The notes under the pieces were generated by a model. The model did no database searches and was not told the DNA's origin. It saw nothing but the letters and a program-made list of their open reading frames with translations. Positions 1 to 9,595 of a stretch of 13,023 bases of DNA are shown here, one piece after another. Location: positions 1 to 13,023 of the forward strand of contig UZAN01040238.1 in the NCBI GenBank assembly GCA_900618425.1, given 5' to 3'. The stretch is from Echinostoma caproni (lineage: Eukaryota > Platyhelminthes > Trematoda > Plagiorchiida > Echinostomatidae). Both the position numbers and the translations under genes were made by a program. Numbering within the stretch: position 1 is the first letter of the stretch; the number at the start of each line of letters is the position of its first letter.

Positions 1-966
1 CTGAGGACGCTGTTTCAATATCACCAATCAGTTTCACTCACACAATTTCCCTCTCAGCTCATTCCATCCAATGGTGTCATCGGATTGTGCAGGGATGCCG
101 TACATATTTGCTAACTTACGCAAGCACTCACTCACCGACGTTCCTAATCACCTGCATACGTGCTGATGTACTTTTTTCCTACGTGTATTGCACTGAAATA
201 ATTGGCCGATAATCAGATCAAGCAAGCAAGTAAGTAAGTAGGAAGAAATTAAGCAACTATCGGTGAACCAACATCATCGAACCATAAAGTGTCTACTAAA
301 CCTTAAGACTTGCCATAGGAAGGAATACGGAAAAGTGCTTATGCTTATGGCCAATCGCGAAATTCCTTTATAATATTTGAAATGTTATTACCGAAAAACA
401 TGTCCACTGTACCGTTATATTATTTTCGGGTGTACTTTATGTACCAATACTTATTCTGGAAACAGTCATCCACTTTTAACTTCGAAAATATCTGTTTATA
501 TCAGTGATCGGCGGCGTTCTGGTTCGTTCAGTTCTACTAGTTATTGAGTCAGGAATGCGCGAGTTACAGTTAAGGCATAACTGGTTGAGGTTGGTGAAGT
601 ATTGATAAAAAACAACTCAGTTGACAAAATTCACCGCAATGACTAACGGAAGCCTCTCAACAATTCTGGTTATTCGAACAGATCCAAGTAATGAAATGTG
701 CATCGCTTGGAGTACACCGTAAGCACGGAAATCATCCCTACTTGCTGTGAAAAGTTTTTAACGTCCAAGCGATTACGACCACCCGTAAGAAACAGTGCGA
801 CATCATTTGTGCTTATCCATGTGGGTCCAGGTTAGCTGCCTCAATAGAATTGCACGGCATCACCGGCCTAACGAATCGACCTCCGGCATGGAAAGATGCA
901 AGACCAAGGCCTGCATCTTTTCAACACAGAAAGAGCCTGGAAAGACATATTGTCAGTCCGGGTGTA
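1..966. other. No recognisable gene
   Basis: I see no gene here. All frames are broken every few dozen codons on both strands, and the short open stretches (such as 795-980 on the plus strand) have no motif or family resemblance that I recognise. The only structured item is the tetranucleotide run at 220-240. The sequence is AT-rich and reads as unconstrained intergenic or intronic DNA. Confidence 0.6.
220..240. repeat. Short tetranucleotide run (AAGC)2(AAGT)3
   Basis: Two AAGC units are followed by three AAGT units with no interruption. This is a short compound microsatellite in which one base change separates the two unit types. It is too short to say more. Confidence 0.8.
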
Positions 967-1074
967 GAAAAACCGTGTGATCAATGGACCAATGAGGTAC
1001 ACTGAACGGCAGCGGATCCAACCAAGGCGCCTCTTTTTCAATTCAAAGTAATAGTTTCTCAAATTCAACTTGAA
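967..1074. repeat. Dispersed repeat, copy 1 (short form)
   Basis: This stretch matches 2366-2535 in three ordered blocks. Bases 973-994 match 2373-2394 at about 18 of 22 positions. Bases 1011-1024 match 2398-2411 exactly (AGCGGATCCAACCA). Bases 1035-1074 match 2496-2535 at about 35 of 40. In this copy only about 10 bases separate the exact core from the last block, against about 84 in the other copy. No protein-coding content is visible. The family is unknown to me; a fragment of a non-autonomous transposon or of a LINE untranslated region would fit. The orientation of the parent element is not known. Confidence 0.7.
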
Positions 1075-2354
1075 GTGGTACAGTTCCTCAAGCCTCAAGC
1101 TTTTCCCCCGAACAGCCGGTCTTGTGTCAGGTTGGGGGAGTAAATCTAGTAGAATGATCCAGTCGGATCACAGAGAGGGTGAGAGGGAATTTTAATTCAA
1201 GAGAGAGAGAGGGACAAGACCGTGTGAAATGATGGAACAATCGCACTGTATTATTGAAAAGTTACGAATCGTGGTTTAGCAAGTACAAGAAGAATAGGCA
1301 GTGTGTAGGTGTTAAGGTTTTAATTGTGAACCACTTCAAAGTTATGATGCGTGGAAATAATTGAAGATATAATAAAGTTTCATGGTCTGCGGACGACGTT
1401 TTATTAAATTTTAAACCAATAACCAATTCTTGCCAACCAATCTATGGGTATTTATGGTGACAACTGGTAAAAATAAACCAACGCTTGCTTATGATCTGGC
1501 ATCGCTGGACTTCTTTTACTGCATGAACCCGCAAGGTGCTTAAATGACATTCGCCTGCTTCGCTTTACCTACCCCAGCGGATAGATCACCGTGAAAATCA
1601 ACGCTTTGGAAACCCACAAAAAGAGTGGCGTGCAACGTCGCCAAGTCACACGTGACAGCGGTGACGTTGATGGCACAAAATGCGTGCTTATACCTACGTA
1701 TGAAATCCAAATTTGAAAAAACAATTCGTTCCTTTGGTCGATCTCGACAGTTCGTCATGTTGTTTCTCGAAGTGATTCATCAGCATTCTCTCGAATAATA
1801 AGCAAGGTGTACTGAAAATAACAGTAACTAAAACCAGTGGAAGTGGTACCTAAACCATGTACATTTTACATATTCAGATGCATATTATTACAAGGATATG
1901 GGCAGTAGCTATTTTCCTCCAGAATTTAAATGTTTTCCAGAGAAGAATTAAAGAAAATTCGATTTTGGAAATGACTGGCTCACACACCTGAAGATGAAAA
2001 AAAATGGTAATGAATTTTACACTGGTTTACCCCATTCTAAGTATAAGTTTATCCCATCTCGCATATATGTTTACAGAAACTCTCTAGTACCTTATCTTGC
2101 CCGGATGTTGCCCGGCAAGGAAAGTGTTCGTTCTCAGCTTTCTGATGCACTTTGTAGTTAACTTATATTTTTGCACGTTTTATGCCCCACTGTTTTCACC
2201 AGAATTGTAATGGTGGTCTACTCTCGGTCGAAAGCGAGTATGTAACTCGTTAAAGCTTCAATACAAATCATCGGGTCTCAGTGCACAGCATTCTTGTGAA
2301 TAATCATTTTTCTGCGGGAAGACAGACGGGTAATTTGCAGCGCGGCACGGAGCA
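1075..2354. other. No recognisable gene; GA-rich patch near 1190-1212
   Basis: No gene is recognisable. A GA-rich patch containing a (GA)5 run lies around 1190-1212. Bases 1500-1760 look somewhat richer in G+C than their surroundings and contain an open stretch of 72 codons on the minus strand (1758-1540). It matches no family I know and has no supporting neighbouring exon, so I do not call it as a gene. Confidence 0.55.
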
Positions 2355-2365
2355 GGGGGGGGGGG
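2355..2365. repeat. Poly-G tract (11 G)
   Basis: Eleven consecutive G residues lie directly beside copy 2 of the dispersed repeat. Such tracts are prone to length errors in sequencing and to slippage in vivo, so the exact length should be treated with caution. Confidence 0.9.
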
Positions 2366-2535
2366 TTGAAAATTGTGCGATCAATTGACCAATGTAAAGC
2401 GGATCCAACCATAGCCTTTCGTTCTCAATTTTAGACAGAGGCTTAATGCTCCTTGTCGGGCATCCCAACGATTTATTTCGCGTTTAGGTGATATTTTCTC
2501 AATTCACATTAATAGTTTCTCAAATCAAACTTGAA
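2366..2535. repeat. Dispersed repeat, copy 2 (long form)
   Basis: This is the longer partner of 967-1074, in the same orientation and about 1.4 kb away. The shared blocks are 2373-2394, 2398-2411 (exact 14-base core) and 2496-2535. Between the core and the last block it carries about 74 more bases than copy 1, so either this copy has an insertion or copy 1 has a deletion. No coding potential is visible. The divergence of the outer blocks (roughly 12-18 percent by eye) suggests two old, independent copies, not a recent local duplication. Confidence 0.7.
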
Positions 2536-4320
2536 ACTAAAATATCTGAATGTTGTCGATATTGCAGCATTATGGAATTATGGAATTTTTCAAAAATCTT
2601 GAGCCCTTGTAGCAACATTGTTACTTTCGCAGCGTTTGCAGTTTGATGTGCTTTTAACTTATTTTAAATTTTGAAAGAGATTAGGAGTGAAGTATCGCAC
2701 ACTTTAAATGATTGCGCATTATTAGGACTATTTCTTTTTCGAAAAATGTTTTGCTTGCTAGTTCAGTCTCATGTTCATCATTACCTGTATCTTACGGGCT
2801 TTTATTATTCCTACTCATTAAAAAAATCAGAATCACCATTGAAGTTTCTATCTTTTTGGATGAGTCGAAAATAAGCAAACAAACACATGGCATTTTAACT
2901 ATCGACAAGAGTTAATTAAATAGGATGAGAGGTATACAGTATGATGGTCCAATTGCACTAGGAAATTTGGTAGTAATTTCGAGAAAGTGCAACTTTATTG
3001 GAATGGGAATCTGAGTTATTTATTGGTGACCCAAGGTTTCTATCCCGGGGATTCCAATAACTGTTTAAAGAGTTACAAGGAAAAATTTTGTAATATTAAG
3101 AATATAAGTGGATTTCCTCAATCCAAGGCGGTCACATTGGTTTGACAATTTGTAGGGGTTATAAGCTCTTTTTTTGTGTTTGTTGGAATCCGATAAAGTC
3201 ATTGGATAGCGATGAAGTCGTTCTATAAGTAATTTAATGCAAAGCAGTTTGTTATACTTTTAAATAGGTCTGTGAAATACGTTAAACCAAATGTGAGAGA
3301 CAAAGTACCCACTTCGACGATGAATAGTTTTCATAGGACATGAGAAATGTAATTAATTAAGTGTTTGTTAGTTTTCCGTATCTCACTCTATTTTTCTTCG
3401 CATTACACCCGCATTTCCATTGGTAGAATGTGATAACCACCCCCCACCCCCCACACACACATCCGACAAAGAAGTGTTCTTTACATCTCACATACATCCA
3501 ACATACTGGTCACACGCAAACGGAGAGACTCCGCTCTGTAAAGTATCACGTGTATATTGTGTTCAAAATCGACTGTGCCGGCAAAGCTCAGCTCAGTAGG
3601 TGGCTTCAGAAGGTGGAGTCATTAGACAGAGGACGGACCGTTTTGTGACAAACTACACACAGTTTTGCACAACACTTGATCAAGTGATCAGCTTCACCTT
3701 GCTAATCATTTAGTCCAATGGATCTTTTCGGATTTTGGGCATTCGATGGACTGAGAGAAAAAATTAAACCGAAATAGAGTGAAGTCAAACACACTACACT
3801 GTCTATTGAAAAAAATCAAACTTTCAGCGGAGCCAATGTAGCAGCACCATTCTACAACTACAGTTTCATAATAAAGAAATTTACATATTCTTTTCAAATA
3901 CATATATTTATTCATTGATCGACTTCCTGATGTGAACGTTTAGTTAACTAACAAAAACTACGCACGAAACAAGTAGACAGATTATTAAATAAGTGGAAAA
4001 ACAACTGAGGACTGCCTAGAAATGTTCTGTTGACGACTGCTGTTCAAACAGTAAATGTTAAGCATTTTTATCACGTGAAAGAAATGAGGGAATTTTCACG
4101 CACTAAAATAGTGACGCACAGTGTTACCTGGAAAAGCATTTCAACTAAAAATTATCAAATGGAAAGCTGAGAATTGTCCCCAATGCTTTTAAAGCCGTAT
4201 GCTACCGATCGCGTCCCCAGGTCGTGGATAGGGAACGGTTGCCAGCTCGCTGTTGACTGTGAATAAAGTATGTGAAGGCTTATTCAATAAGCGGTCGCAG
4301 ATGATTAGCGGCACTGCTCC
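2536..4320. other. No recognisable gene
   Basis: The stretch is strongly AT-rich and every frame is interrupted. Short open stretches (for example 2671-2874 and 3430-3648 on the plus strand) encode low-complexity peptides with no recognisable motif. A C-rich/CA tract sits at 3440-3460. The LINE fragment that follows may begin somewhat before 4321, since its expected N-terminal endonuclease part should lie here, but I cannot recognise it. Confidence 0.55.
3440..3460. repeat. C-rich tract grading into (CA)n
   Basis: Two runs of six C separated by an A grade into a short CA dinucleotide run. This is simple sequence with no visible function. Confidence 0.85.
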
Positions 4321-4850
4321 AGGATGTGGAGGATTTACCACTTGGCAAGGGTTTTCTACACAAAACACCAGATGTATTTTATGACAGCGCGGACTGATGT
4401 GATATTTGCAGGAGATCTGAATGCTAGAGTAGTCCGACTGACTTCGATTAAGGTGCATCTGAGAGGTCCTTTTGGACTAGATTCCTGTCGCTCGGAAAAC
4501 GGGGAACGACTATTGGCTCTATGTTCCAGCCACCACCTATTGCTCTCCAGGAAAAAATCCAGACAATCCAACTGTCGGTACACCACTTGGCGTCCACTTT
4601 CCTTGAGTCAGCGACAAATTCAGATCCACCACATCGCTATTAGCCGCAAATGAAAGGGTTGCATAAAAGACTGTCGATCGGACTGGAGAACTGCCCTCGA
4701 ATGCGCTCACGCGTTAGTTTGCAGCAATCTGTCCATGTGTTGCGGTGTGCGATCTAAACGTACGACAAAGAAACAGTTAGACTGCGCTAAGTTGTCTCAG
4801 CCAGAATGTCCAACCCTCTTTCAGTACGCGCAAGTTGAAATTCCAGAACC
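4321..4850 (+). pseudogene. APE-type endonuclease domain of the RTE-like LINE (broken)
   Basis: One frame runs through this part with a single stop (TGA at 4651-4653). Family landmarks appear in order: GDLNAR at 4411-4428 (the GDxN metal-site motif), then FGLD and ENGERLLALC, then TWRP at 4585-4596. The expected Q-I-D-H motif reads QIHH, so the catalytic-site Asp is His at 4627-4629. After the stop the likeness continues through KDCRSDW. The final S-D-H motif reads CAH, with Asp replaced by Ala at 4705-4707 and the His kept at 4708-4710. The N-terminal part with the catalytic Glu is not recognisable. With two metal or catalytic acids lost the domain could not cut DNA. The intact family protein would act in the nucleus at the target site. 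Confidence 0.88.
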
Positions 4851-5260
4851 CATTCCATCAGTCAACATCGGTCGCTTATTACGAATGCTCTACATTCGAC
4901 TGGCTTATTTAGTTGTGGTCTGACACGTTGTGTCGAGACAGTCTGGCGTTCTGCTGAGTCACTGCATCTTTTTGACGCACACCGTTCACTTTCGACCGGC
5001 AGCAAGCGTAAAGTAGCACGACTTGTAACGAGACGTGCACTTTACGTAAGCCTACGTAGAGATCGCGAAGTATGGCGGTCTAAACGCGCATCAAAGATGA
5101 AGTGAGCTGCCTCCATGGAAACTCCCGAAATCTGTTCCATCTCATCCAGCTCACCGGTAAGAAAGCTTTATGTTTAAGCGAATCGATCTTTGAAGCTGAC
5201 GGCTCTAACTCACAATGAACAGCGACGTCTTGCACGTTTGGTGCAGCACTTTAACAAACA
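4851..5260 (+). pseudogene. Linker between EN and RT of the RTE-like LINE (three frames)
   Basis: The coding frame shifts at about 4845-4860. The new frame is open to TGA at 5103-5105 and contains SLRRDREVW near its end, a conserved stretch ahead of the RT in this family. At about 5114 the frame changes again and reads GNSRNLFHLIQLTG, then EADGS, to TGA at 5216-5218. It then changes once more to NEQRRLARLVQHFNKQF from 5214. The order and spacing match the intact family linker, so each change looks like a small indel, not a rearrangement. No catalytic function is assigned to this region. It supports one continuous ORF in the ancestor. Confidence 0.85.
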
Positions 5261-5317
5261 GTTTTGCGCGTCACCAGCGTCAGCTTCTAGCACACGTGGT
5301 CTATCTCAACAGACCCG

Positions 5318-5616
5318 CTTTGGGAGGCAGAGATCCACAGTGTGATTCAAGCCTTGGGACGTCACAAGGCGCCGGCCTTCGCTGGCCTACTCCCAGCTCT
5401 ATTTACCAATGGTGGAATGAAGCTTGTTAAAGAACAGCAACTTCAGTGGTGGCTCTATTCTCTAAAGTTGGACACAATGAGTTGGTCCCCTCTTCTTGGA
5501 GGGGGGAGTCGATTGTTGTTCCAATCCTTAGAAAGGACACGGGCATTGTTTGCTTCAACCACATGGGAACGAGCTTCATCTCAATGGTGTCGAAGCTGTT
5601 AGCGTGTCTTTATTCG
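5318..5616 (+). pseudogene. RT finger region of the RTE-like LINE (broken)
   Basis: From 5318 the frame reads through LGRHKAPAF and then LPALFTNGG, which correspond to the family's L-K-x-x-K-A-x-G-x-D-x-x-P-x-x-L-F box (RT motif 0/1). The Pro-Asp of that box is changed. Near 5449 the frame shifts by one and continues as LVPSSWRGESIVVPI and then NHMGTSFISMVSKLLAC, the V-P-x-x-W and R-x-I-S-L-x-x-x-x-x-K-L boxes of the fingers. In the intact protein these bind the incoming nucleotide and the template. The frame ends at TAG 5617-5619. Confidence 0.87.
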
Positions 5617-5967
5617 TAGATCGTTCAATGCAGGAAAGGAGCGGTCCCTACGAGAAGACATTTGGGCAGCCTTCAACTCCATCGCTAGGACCACACTATG
5701 GAACTCTTTGTTTAGAAATGATGTACCTGACAAGTACGTTTCGGTCATCAAGTAGTTTTATCATCATAGCTCAAATAGGGTTAGGGTATTCATCTAGCTG
5801 TCGTCACCCTTAACCGTCTCCGCTAGAGTGCGGCTAGACTGCCCCAGTCTCCCTTAGGGGATTTTATACAAGACGTGTTGTCTAGTATAGCAAACGGTGG
5901 AGTCGAACTTCTCCCAGGGAACAGAGTTCTTGACTTTAAATATGCCGATGATTTCGGCAGCAGACCG
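5617..5967 (+). pseudogene. RT palm of the RTE-like LINE, motifs A and C still visible
   Basis: After SKLLAC only about 16 codons precede motif A, where the family has roughly 55, so about 120 bases are deleted. Motif A reads DIWAAFNS with its catalytic Asp kept at 5657-5659; the frame runs to TAG 5753-5755. From 5777 a frame with a TAG at 5795-5797 reads RVRVFI and then VRLDCP, the motif B (G-V-R-Q-G-C-P) equivalent with Gln changed to Leu. From 5845 a further frame reads SPLGDFIQDVL and ends in FKYADDF, where YADD is motif C (5941-5952). TGA follows at 5968-5970. The three carboxylates survive as codons but no single frame joins them. Nothing of the thumb is visible downstream. Confidence 0.88.
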
Positions 5968-5970
5968 TGA

Positions 5971-6410
5971 CCTGGTGTAGAGGTATAAATAAACTAGCCT
6001 CAGGTTGGTCTTTGGTTGGTGCAGCCCACTTTCCATGTTGAGGCCCACAGGATGGTGATTGCCGATGGCGATAGGTGCTGAGAGATAGGGCTCAGAATAC
6101 AAGTCAGTGGCTTGATTGTTGTGGGCTAGTTTGTTGAAACACCGTTCACCGTATCAGACATAATGTATTCATTCACTTGTTCTTTCTGTTTTTCTTTATC
6201 TGCTTTTATCTATACTCATTCATATCATCATTGTTGTTGCGTTGGCAACATGCTTGCCTTTAAGGCGGTGTGAAATATCGCATTAAAAGCTAATTTATGC
6301 AAGGCAAAATGTTTAAGAAAGCAAAGCGCATAAACATTTCTGATAATAAATTGCATATCAGTGTTACCTATTATCAACCTTCGCAATGTTGAGATTGCAA
6401 AAAGTTCAGT
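5971..6410. other. Non-coding, hairpin-rich stretch beside the LINE; probable repeat
   Basis: No coding frame is recognisable. Several inverted repeats cluster here: GTTGC and GCAAC around a GTTG loop near 6236-6249; the near-palindrome GCCTTTAAGGC at 6255-6265; TTGCCTT (6254-6260) against AAGGCAA (6301-6307); AATGTTTA (6308-6315) against TAAACATT (6331-6338); and ATGCAA (6297-6302) against TTGCAT (6351-6356). It starts exactly where LINE likeness ends and runs up to the tRNA-like sequence read on the other strand. It may be the body of a tRNA-headed SINE on the minus strand, but this is inference. Confidence 0.35.
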
Positions 6411-6493
6411 AGCCTAGGTGGGATTTGACCCCACGCATGGACGCCGCCTACGCTTTTGTACAGCGCACGCTCTAAAAGCTGAGCTACGAGACC
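6411..6493 (-). tRNA. tRNA-like sequence (decayed tRNA or SINE head)
   Basis: Read on the minus strand, 83 nt fold much like a tRNA. The acceptor strands 6487-6493 and 6411-6417 give six of seven pairs counting two G-U. The spacer is TA. The D stem is GCTC/GAGC (6481-6484 with 6469-6472). The T stem GTGGG/CCCAC (6430-6434 with 6418-6422) closes a perfect 7-nt loop GTCAAAT. The anticodon arm pairs GCGCT with AGCGT around a 7-nt loop with T before the anticodon position (ACA), but one extra base sits before it. The variable region is long. An A-box-like (TAGCTCAGC) and a B-box-like (GGGTCAAATCC) promoter element are present. The changed T loop (GTC for TTC) and the extra base argue for a pseudogene or SINE head, not a working tRNA. 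Confidence 0.5.
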
Positions 6494-7620
6494 ACACCGA
6501 TAGCACTGATCTTTTCACATTCGAATTACTCTTTTAACTTACAGAGGCATATGCCATCCACCAGTTAGCATCTAGGCTGACTGCCACAACTTCAACTTCA
6601 AAAGTACGTTGAATACACATCCCAGAGACACTGAGTGCAAGATTCCTGTGCACACATGTCAAGGAGAACTGCGAAGTCTATGGAGGTAATCAGTTGATTA
6701 TCTTCGCGGGATTAAACAAAAGTCAGTATGTCACTGGCAGCCAGAAGCCACACCCCGAATTTGGTCATGTGATAGGTGCTGCGTAGGAGGGAGCTCACTG
6801 AATAACTTGGACCCCGAAGGAGGATTGCATAAAGTATATTGGGATTTATTTGAATTAAATCGATTTTTTAAAAGATTGTTTGTGTAACCTGTATTCAGTA
6901 GTGCAAGCTCAATATGCTTTACCTCTCAACATGCTAGGTTGAAATGCAACTGTATAGAAACTAAGGTAATTACACGTGATTTGAAGGTCATGATAGGAAA
7001 ACTAAAATGTTATTCTCTATCTCGTCAGAGGAGTTATTGCATGAGTATACGTAAAACACCTACAAAATAGCAGGCAGGGATGTACAACCGAACGGAAAAC
7101 TATGATATCTATAAAATTTCAAATGATTTTGGAATAACATTAATTTTGAAAGATACATTTACGCAGGATGGGTGTGCTATTTCCTCAAACTCATTTAAAA
7201 CCCATATGGCAGAGACACAAGGGCTGTGCAAGTCAGCTTGTTTTCCTTTTGTTTCTTTGATTGTTTAGTGCATGAAATTAAAATAATACTATTTTAGAAT
7301 AACTACAAAAATTATGTATCATATTGCCATGGCGCAATGAATGTAATCAAGAGATGCCGTCATGGAAGACAAATAAAAATATTTCGTTTTGTCCATTTAT
7401 TGGTGGAGAGGAAAGCACTCAATAAAATTGACTACAGGAAGAGCTCGTCCCTCTCTACTAGGCCACTGAAATTATTGTTGAGGTTTATGTGCACTATAAG
7501 TTACTGCTAATAGCCTTTAAAGGAAAGCAGAACTCCGGATCACGTTGACTGCGTTCAGCTTTCTCCTCAATTTGTCTCAGTAATTGAGTAGAAGAGATTG
7601 GGTTAGAATTCACGTTTTCC
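6494..7620. other. No recognisable gene
   Basis: All frames are broken. A 62-codon open stretch at 7080-7268 (+) has no recognisable motif. An 11-base string GATAGGTGCTG at 6771-6781 recurs from 6070-6080 on the far side of the tRNA-like sequence, so the nearby part may belong to the same repeat complex. Otherwise I see nothing. Confidence 0.5.
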
Positions 7621-9595
7621 ATAAAGTAATAAATGTAATGTAATGTATTTCTTATAAGCTATGATGTATGTTTCCTTGCGCATACAGTCAATGATTTCAC
7701 CAATTTCGATAGCAAATTCTGATGAAGATTTTAACATGACGCTCAATCCAAAAGGATTAGGAATCATTTAATCGTAGCAGTTAGTGATTTGGTGTGATCA
7801 AAGATTGTATGCACTTGAGTGGTTGATGAATGAGAGCAATCATGGTCCACTCGGACCTAAAGAATGTCGTACCTATGAGCGCACCCTTGTGTGGAACTGT
7901 CTGTTTCATCACCACAGATTTATCGTTTAACCGTCAGTCAAACAACCTCTCTCATGATGATTGGAGCAACCTCGCCAGGGCTACAATAGAGAGCGTATAA
8001 TTTAGTAACTAACATTTTTAAAATATCTCTATCCCATGACGTGAGGCTGGCCTCAACAAATGCGTAATCACGCCCTAACCAAATCTGTAAGATATAGATT
8101 AGTTAGAATAACTTTGCACCGTAGATGAGCTACTGTAACAACCAAATTCATGAACAGCTCGATAGACTTCGGTGAGCCTCGCAGGCCTTTTATGGACCAT
8201 ATTGTATCGCATTCGCTTGCGAACATAAGCCATTTACCTTTGCCTTTATTTTATTCTTGTGCTTTGCAGCACGTATGTCCGGTTTCTCACCATCTCCGCT
8301 TACATGATGGAGATAGACACTTTCACACTCCTTATTTAAGCCCTCCAGTCCATGTGAACTCTCGGTAGTAAACATATGACAGGGAAAACCAGTGGGCTGA
8401 ATGTCACCCAGCTAAAAGCAAACGAACGTGGGCTGAACCAGAGTTAGCATGCACAGAATTATCAAGTCAGCAGCCAATAATTCGTAACATGATTCGTAAG
8501 AAATAAATCGTTAATATCAATTGCAAAAGATTGCATACAACACTGTCACTTCATTGATCAACGATGTGATACTGTGCTAGTTTCGGCTGACAGAACAAGT
8601 GAAATCCCATCTTTGTATTGATCCTCTAGAAAAAACAGTGAATCATGCAGCTGATATCATTAAGCTAAAGTCAATTATTCCAACACATGATTGCAACACT
8701 TGAAAGATCATCAGAACATCTTAGGCGGTATCTTACGTGTAGTGAAACCCGTTACAGATTTCAAACAAATATATTCTTTCTGTGATATTTTTAACATCCA
8801 CTTCCGAGGCGGGAAGCAGAGAAAGTACAGCTGATCAAAAGTGACTTTCTTGAAGATTTTAATGTTTAACTATTTCGTATTTTTGAAATGATTCGTGTAC
8901 CTTTTGCCCGAATTGTGTAAGCATGTTTTTTATGTTCTCAACAAGTAAACAAAGCACAAAACAACACATGTACTTGGTGGATTATTAGCATTTTGCAGTC
9001 CCCCCTATGATCTACTGGCATTTTGTTGCTGGCTGATGGTGAAACGCAAGGCATAGGTAATACGTTTGATGTTAGTCATTCTCATCTAACAATAATCTAT
9101 CTATCACTGCCACGCTGCTTATTTTGTTTTTTACTTGAGGAAACCTCAGTCATTTGAAAAGACCAGAAAGCAGGTTATCGAAATGATTTGTTTCTTCACA
9201 GTAGCTTGCAGTTGTCCACTTGCGCGGTACCGAAAAGTTAGCAATTATTGTGTGACATTACCGAACACAGCAAGAATATGTGAATATGTGAAAACGTACA
9301 ACTTTAAATTTCCATTAGAACTCTTAAGAGGGAGTCCATCTTACGTAATTCGGTATGCACTTGGAAAAGAGAGGTAAGGAAATTAGCGACAAACGACAGT
9401 ACTTCCTAAGGAACATTTTGCTACGTTGTTTTCAAAGCGCCAATAAGTGACTAGTAGATAACAGATGTCATTAGAATCTTCGGTTTTAAATGTTAAATGG
9501 ATTTTATTTTCTATCACACAATTTGGAAGAGGACTGCAAAGTTTTCAATCAGTTCCAAAATGTCAATTTTTTTGTGGACAAGAATGTTAGCAACC
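7621..9595. other. No recognisable gene
   Basis: AT-rich, with no long frame. A short AATGT triple repeat sits at 7632-7646. An open stretch of about 72 codons at 8150-8368 (+), and a 61-codon one opposite it, have no recognisable domain and look like chance. Bases 9135-9377 (+) are open for 80 codons but again match nothing I know. Confidence 0.55.

Larger units (their letters stand above)
4321..5967 (+). mobile_element. Decayed RTE-like non-LTR retrotransposon ORF2 (EN to RT)
   Basis: This is one LINE copy whose ORF2 can be read in family order across changing frames. The endonuclease runs from 4321 to about 4850, and a linker in a second frame runs to 5105. The linker then continues in two further frames to about 5260. 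The RT finger region follows (5318-5616), then the RT palm, ending just past the YADD box at 5941-5952. Such elements encode an APE-type endonuclease that nicks the target and a reverse transcriptase that copies the element RNA at the nick. Here the N-terminal endonuclease, the RT thumb and the whole C-terminus are missing, and about 40 codons are lost ahead of RT motif A. Frameshifts, stops and mutated catalytic residues show it is dead. The clade assignment (RTE-like) is from remembered likeness; that it is a LINE is much more certain. Confidence 0.9.

Noticed and set aside
1219..1243. Possible third copy of the dispersed repeat (CCGTGTGA and GGAACAAT resemble 973-994)
   Set aside because: The match needs gaps, covers about 22 bases and lacks the 14-base core and the last block.
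1540..1758. 72-codon open stretch on the minus strand in a slightly GC-richer patch, with GGTAGGTAAAG near its end resembling a splice donor
   Set aside because: No domain or family is recognised, there is no matching acceptor or neighbouring exon, and a donor-like string is common by chance.
1755..1785. Hammerhead-like core on the minus strand: CTGATGA followed 10 bases later by GAAAC
   Set aside because: The 10 bases between the boxes form at most a two-pair stem, and nothing downstream of GAAA pairs back to a cleavage triplet, so the fold cannot form.
4189..4458. 89-codon open stretch on the minus strand
   Set aside because: It overlaps the recognisable plus-strand endonuclease and shows no family likeness of its own; it is a shadow frame.
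5778..5786. GGGTTAGGG resembling the TTAGGG telomere repeat
   Set aside because: It is under two units and is explained as part of the decayed RT (the RVRVFI stretch).
5983..5991. GTATAAATA resembling a TATA box just after the LINE fragment
   Set aside because: There is no gene or transcript start downstream to support it, and such strings are frequent in AT-rich DNA.
5854..6102. 82-codon open stretch on the minus strand
   Set aside because: Half lies opposite the RT palm of the RTE-like LINE and the other half in the non-coding repeat block; no motif is visible.
8150..8375. Overlapping open stretches on both strands (72 and 61 codons)
   Set aside because: Neither shows a motif or codon pattern that would favour one strand, and no neighbouring exon is seen.
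9034..9046. CTGATG followed closely by GAAAC on the plus strand, recalling a hammerhead ribozyme
   Set aside because: Only two bases separate the boxes, so there is no stem II, and the first box lacks its final A.
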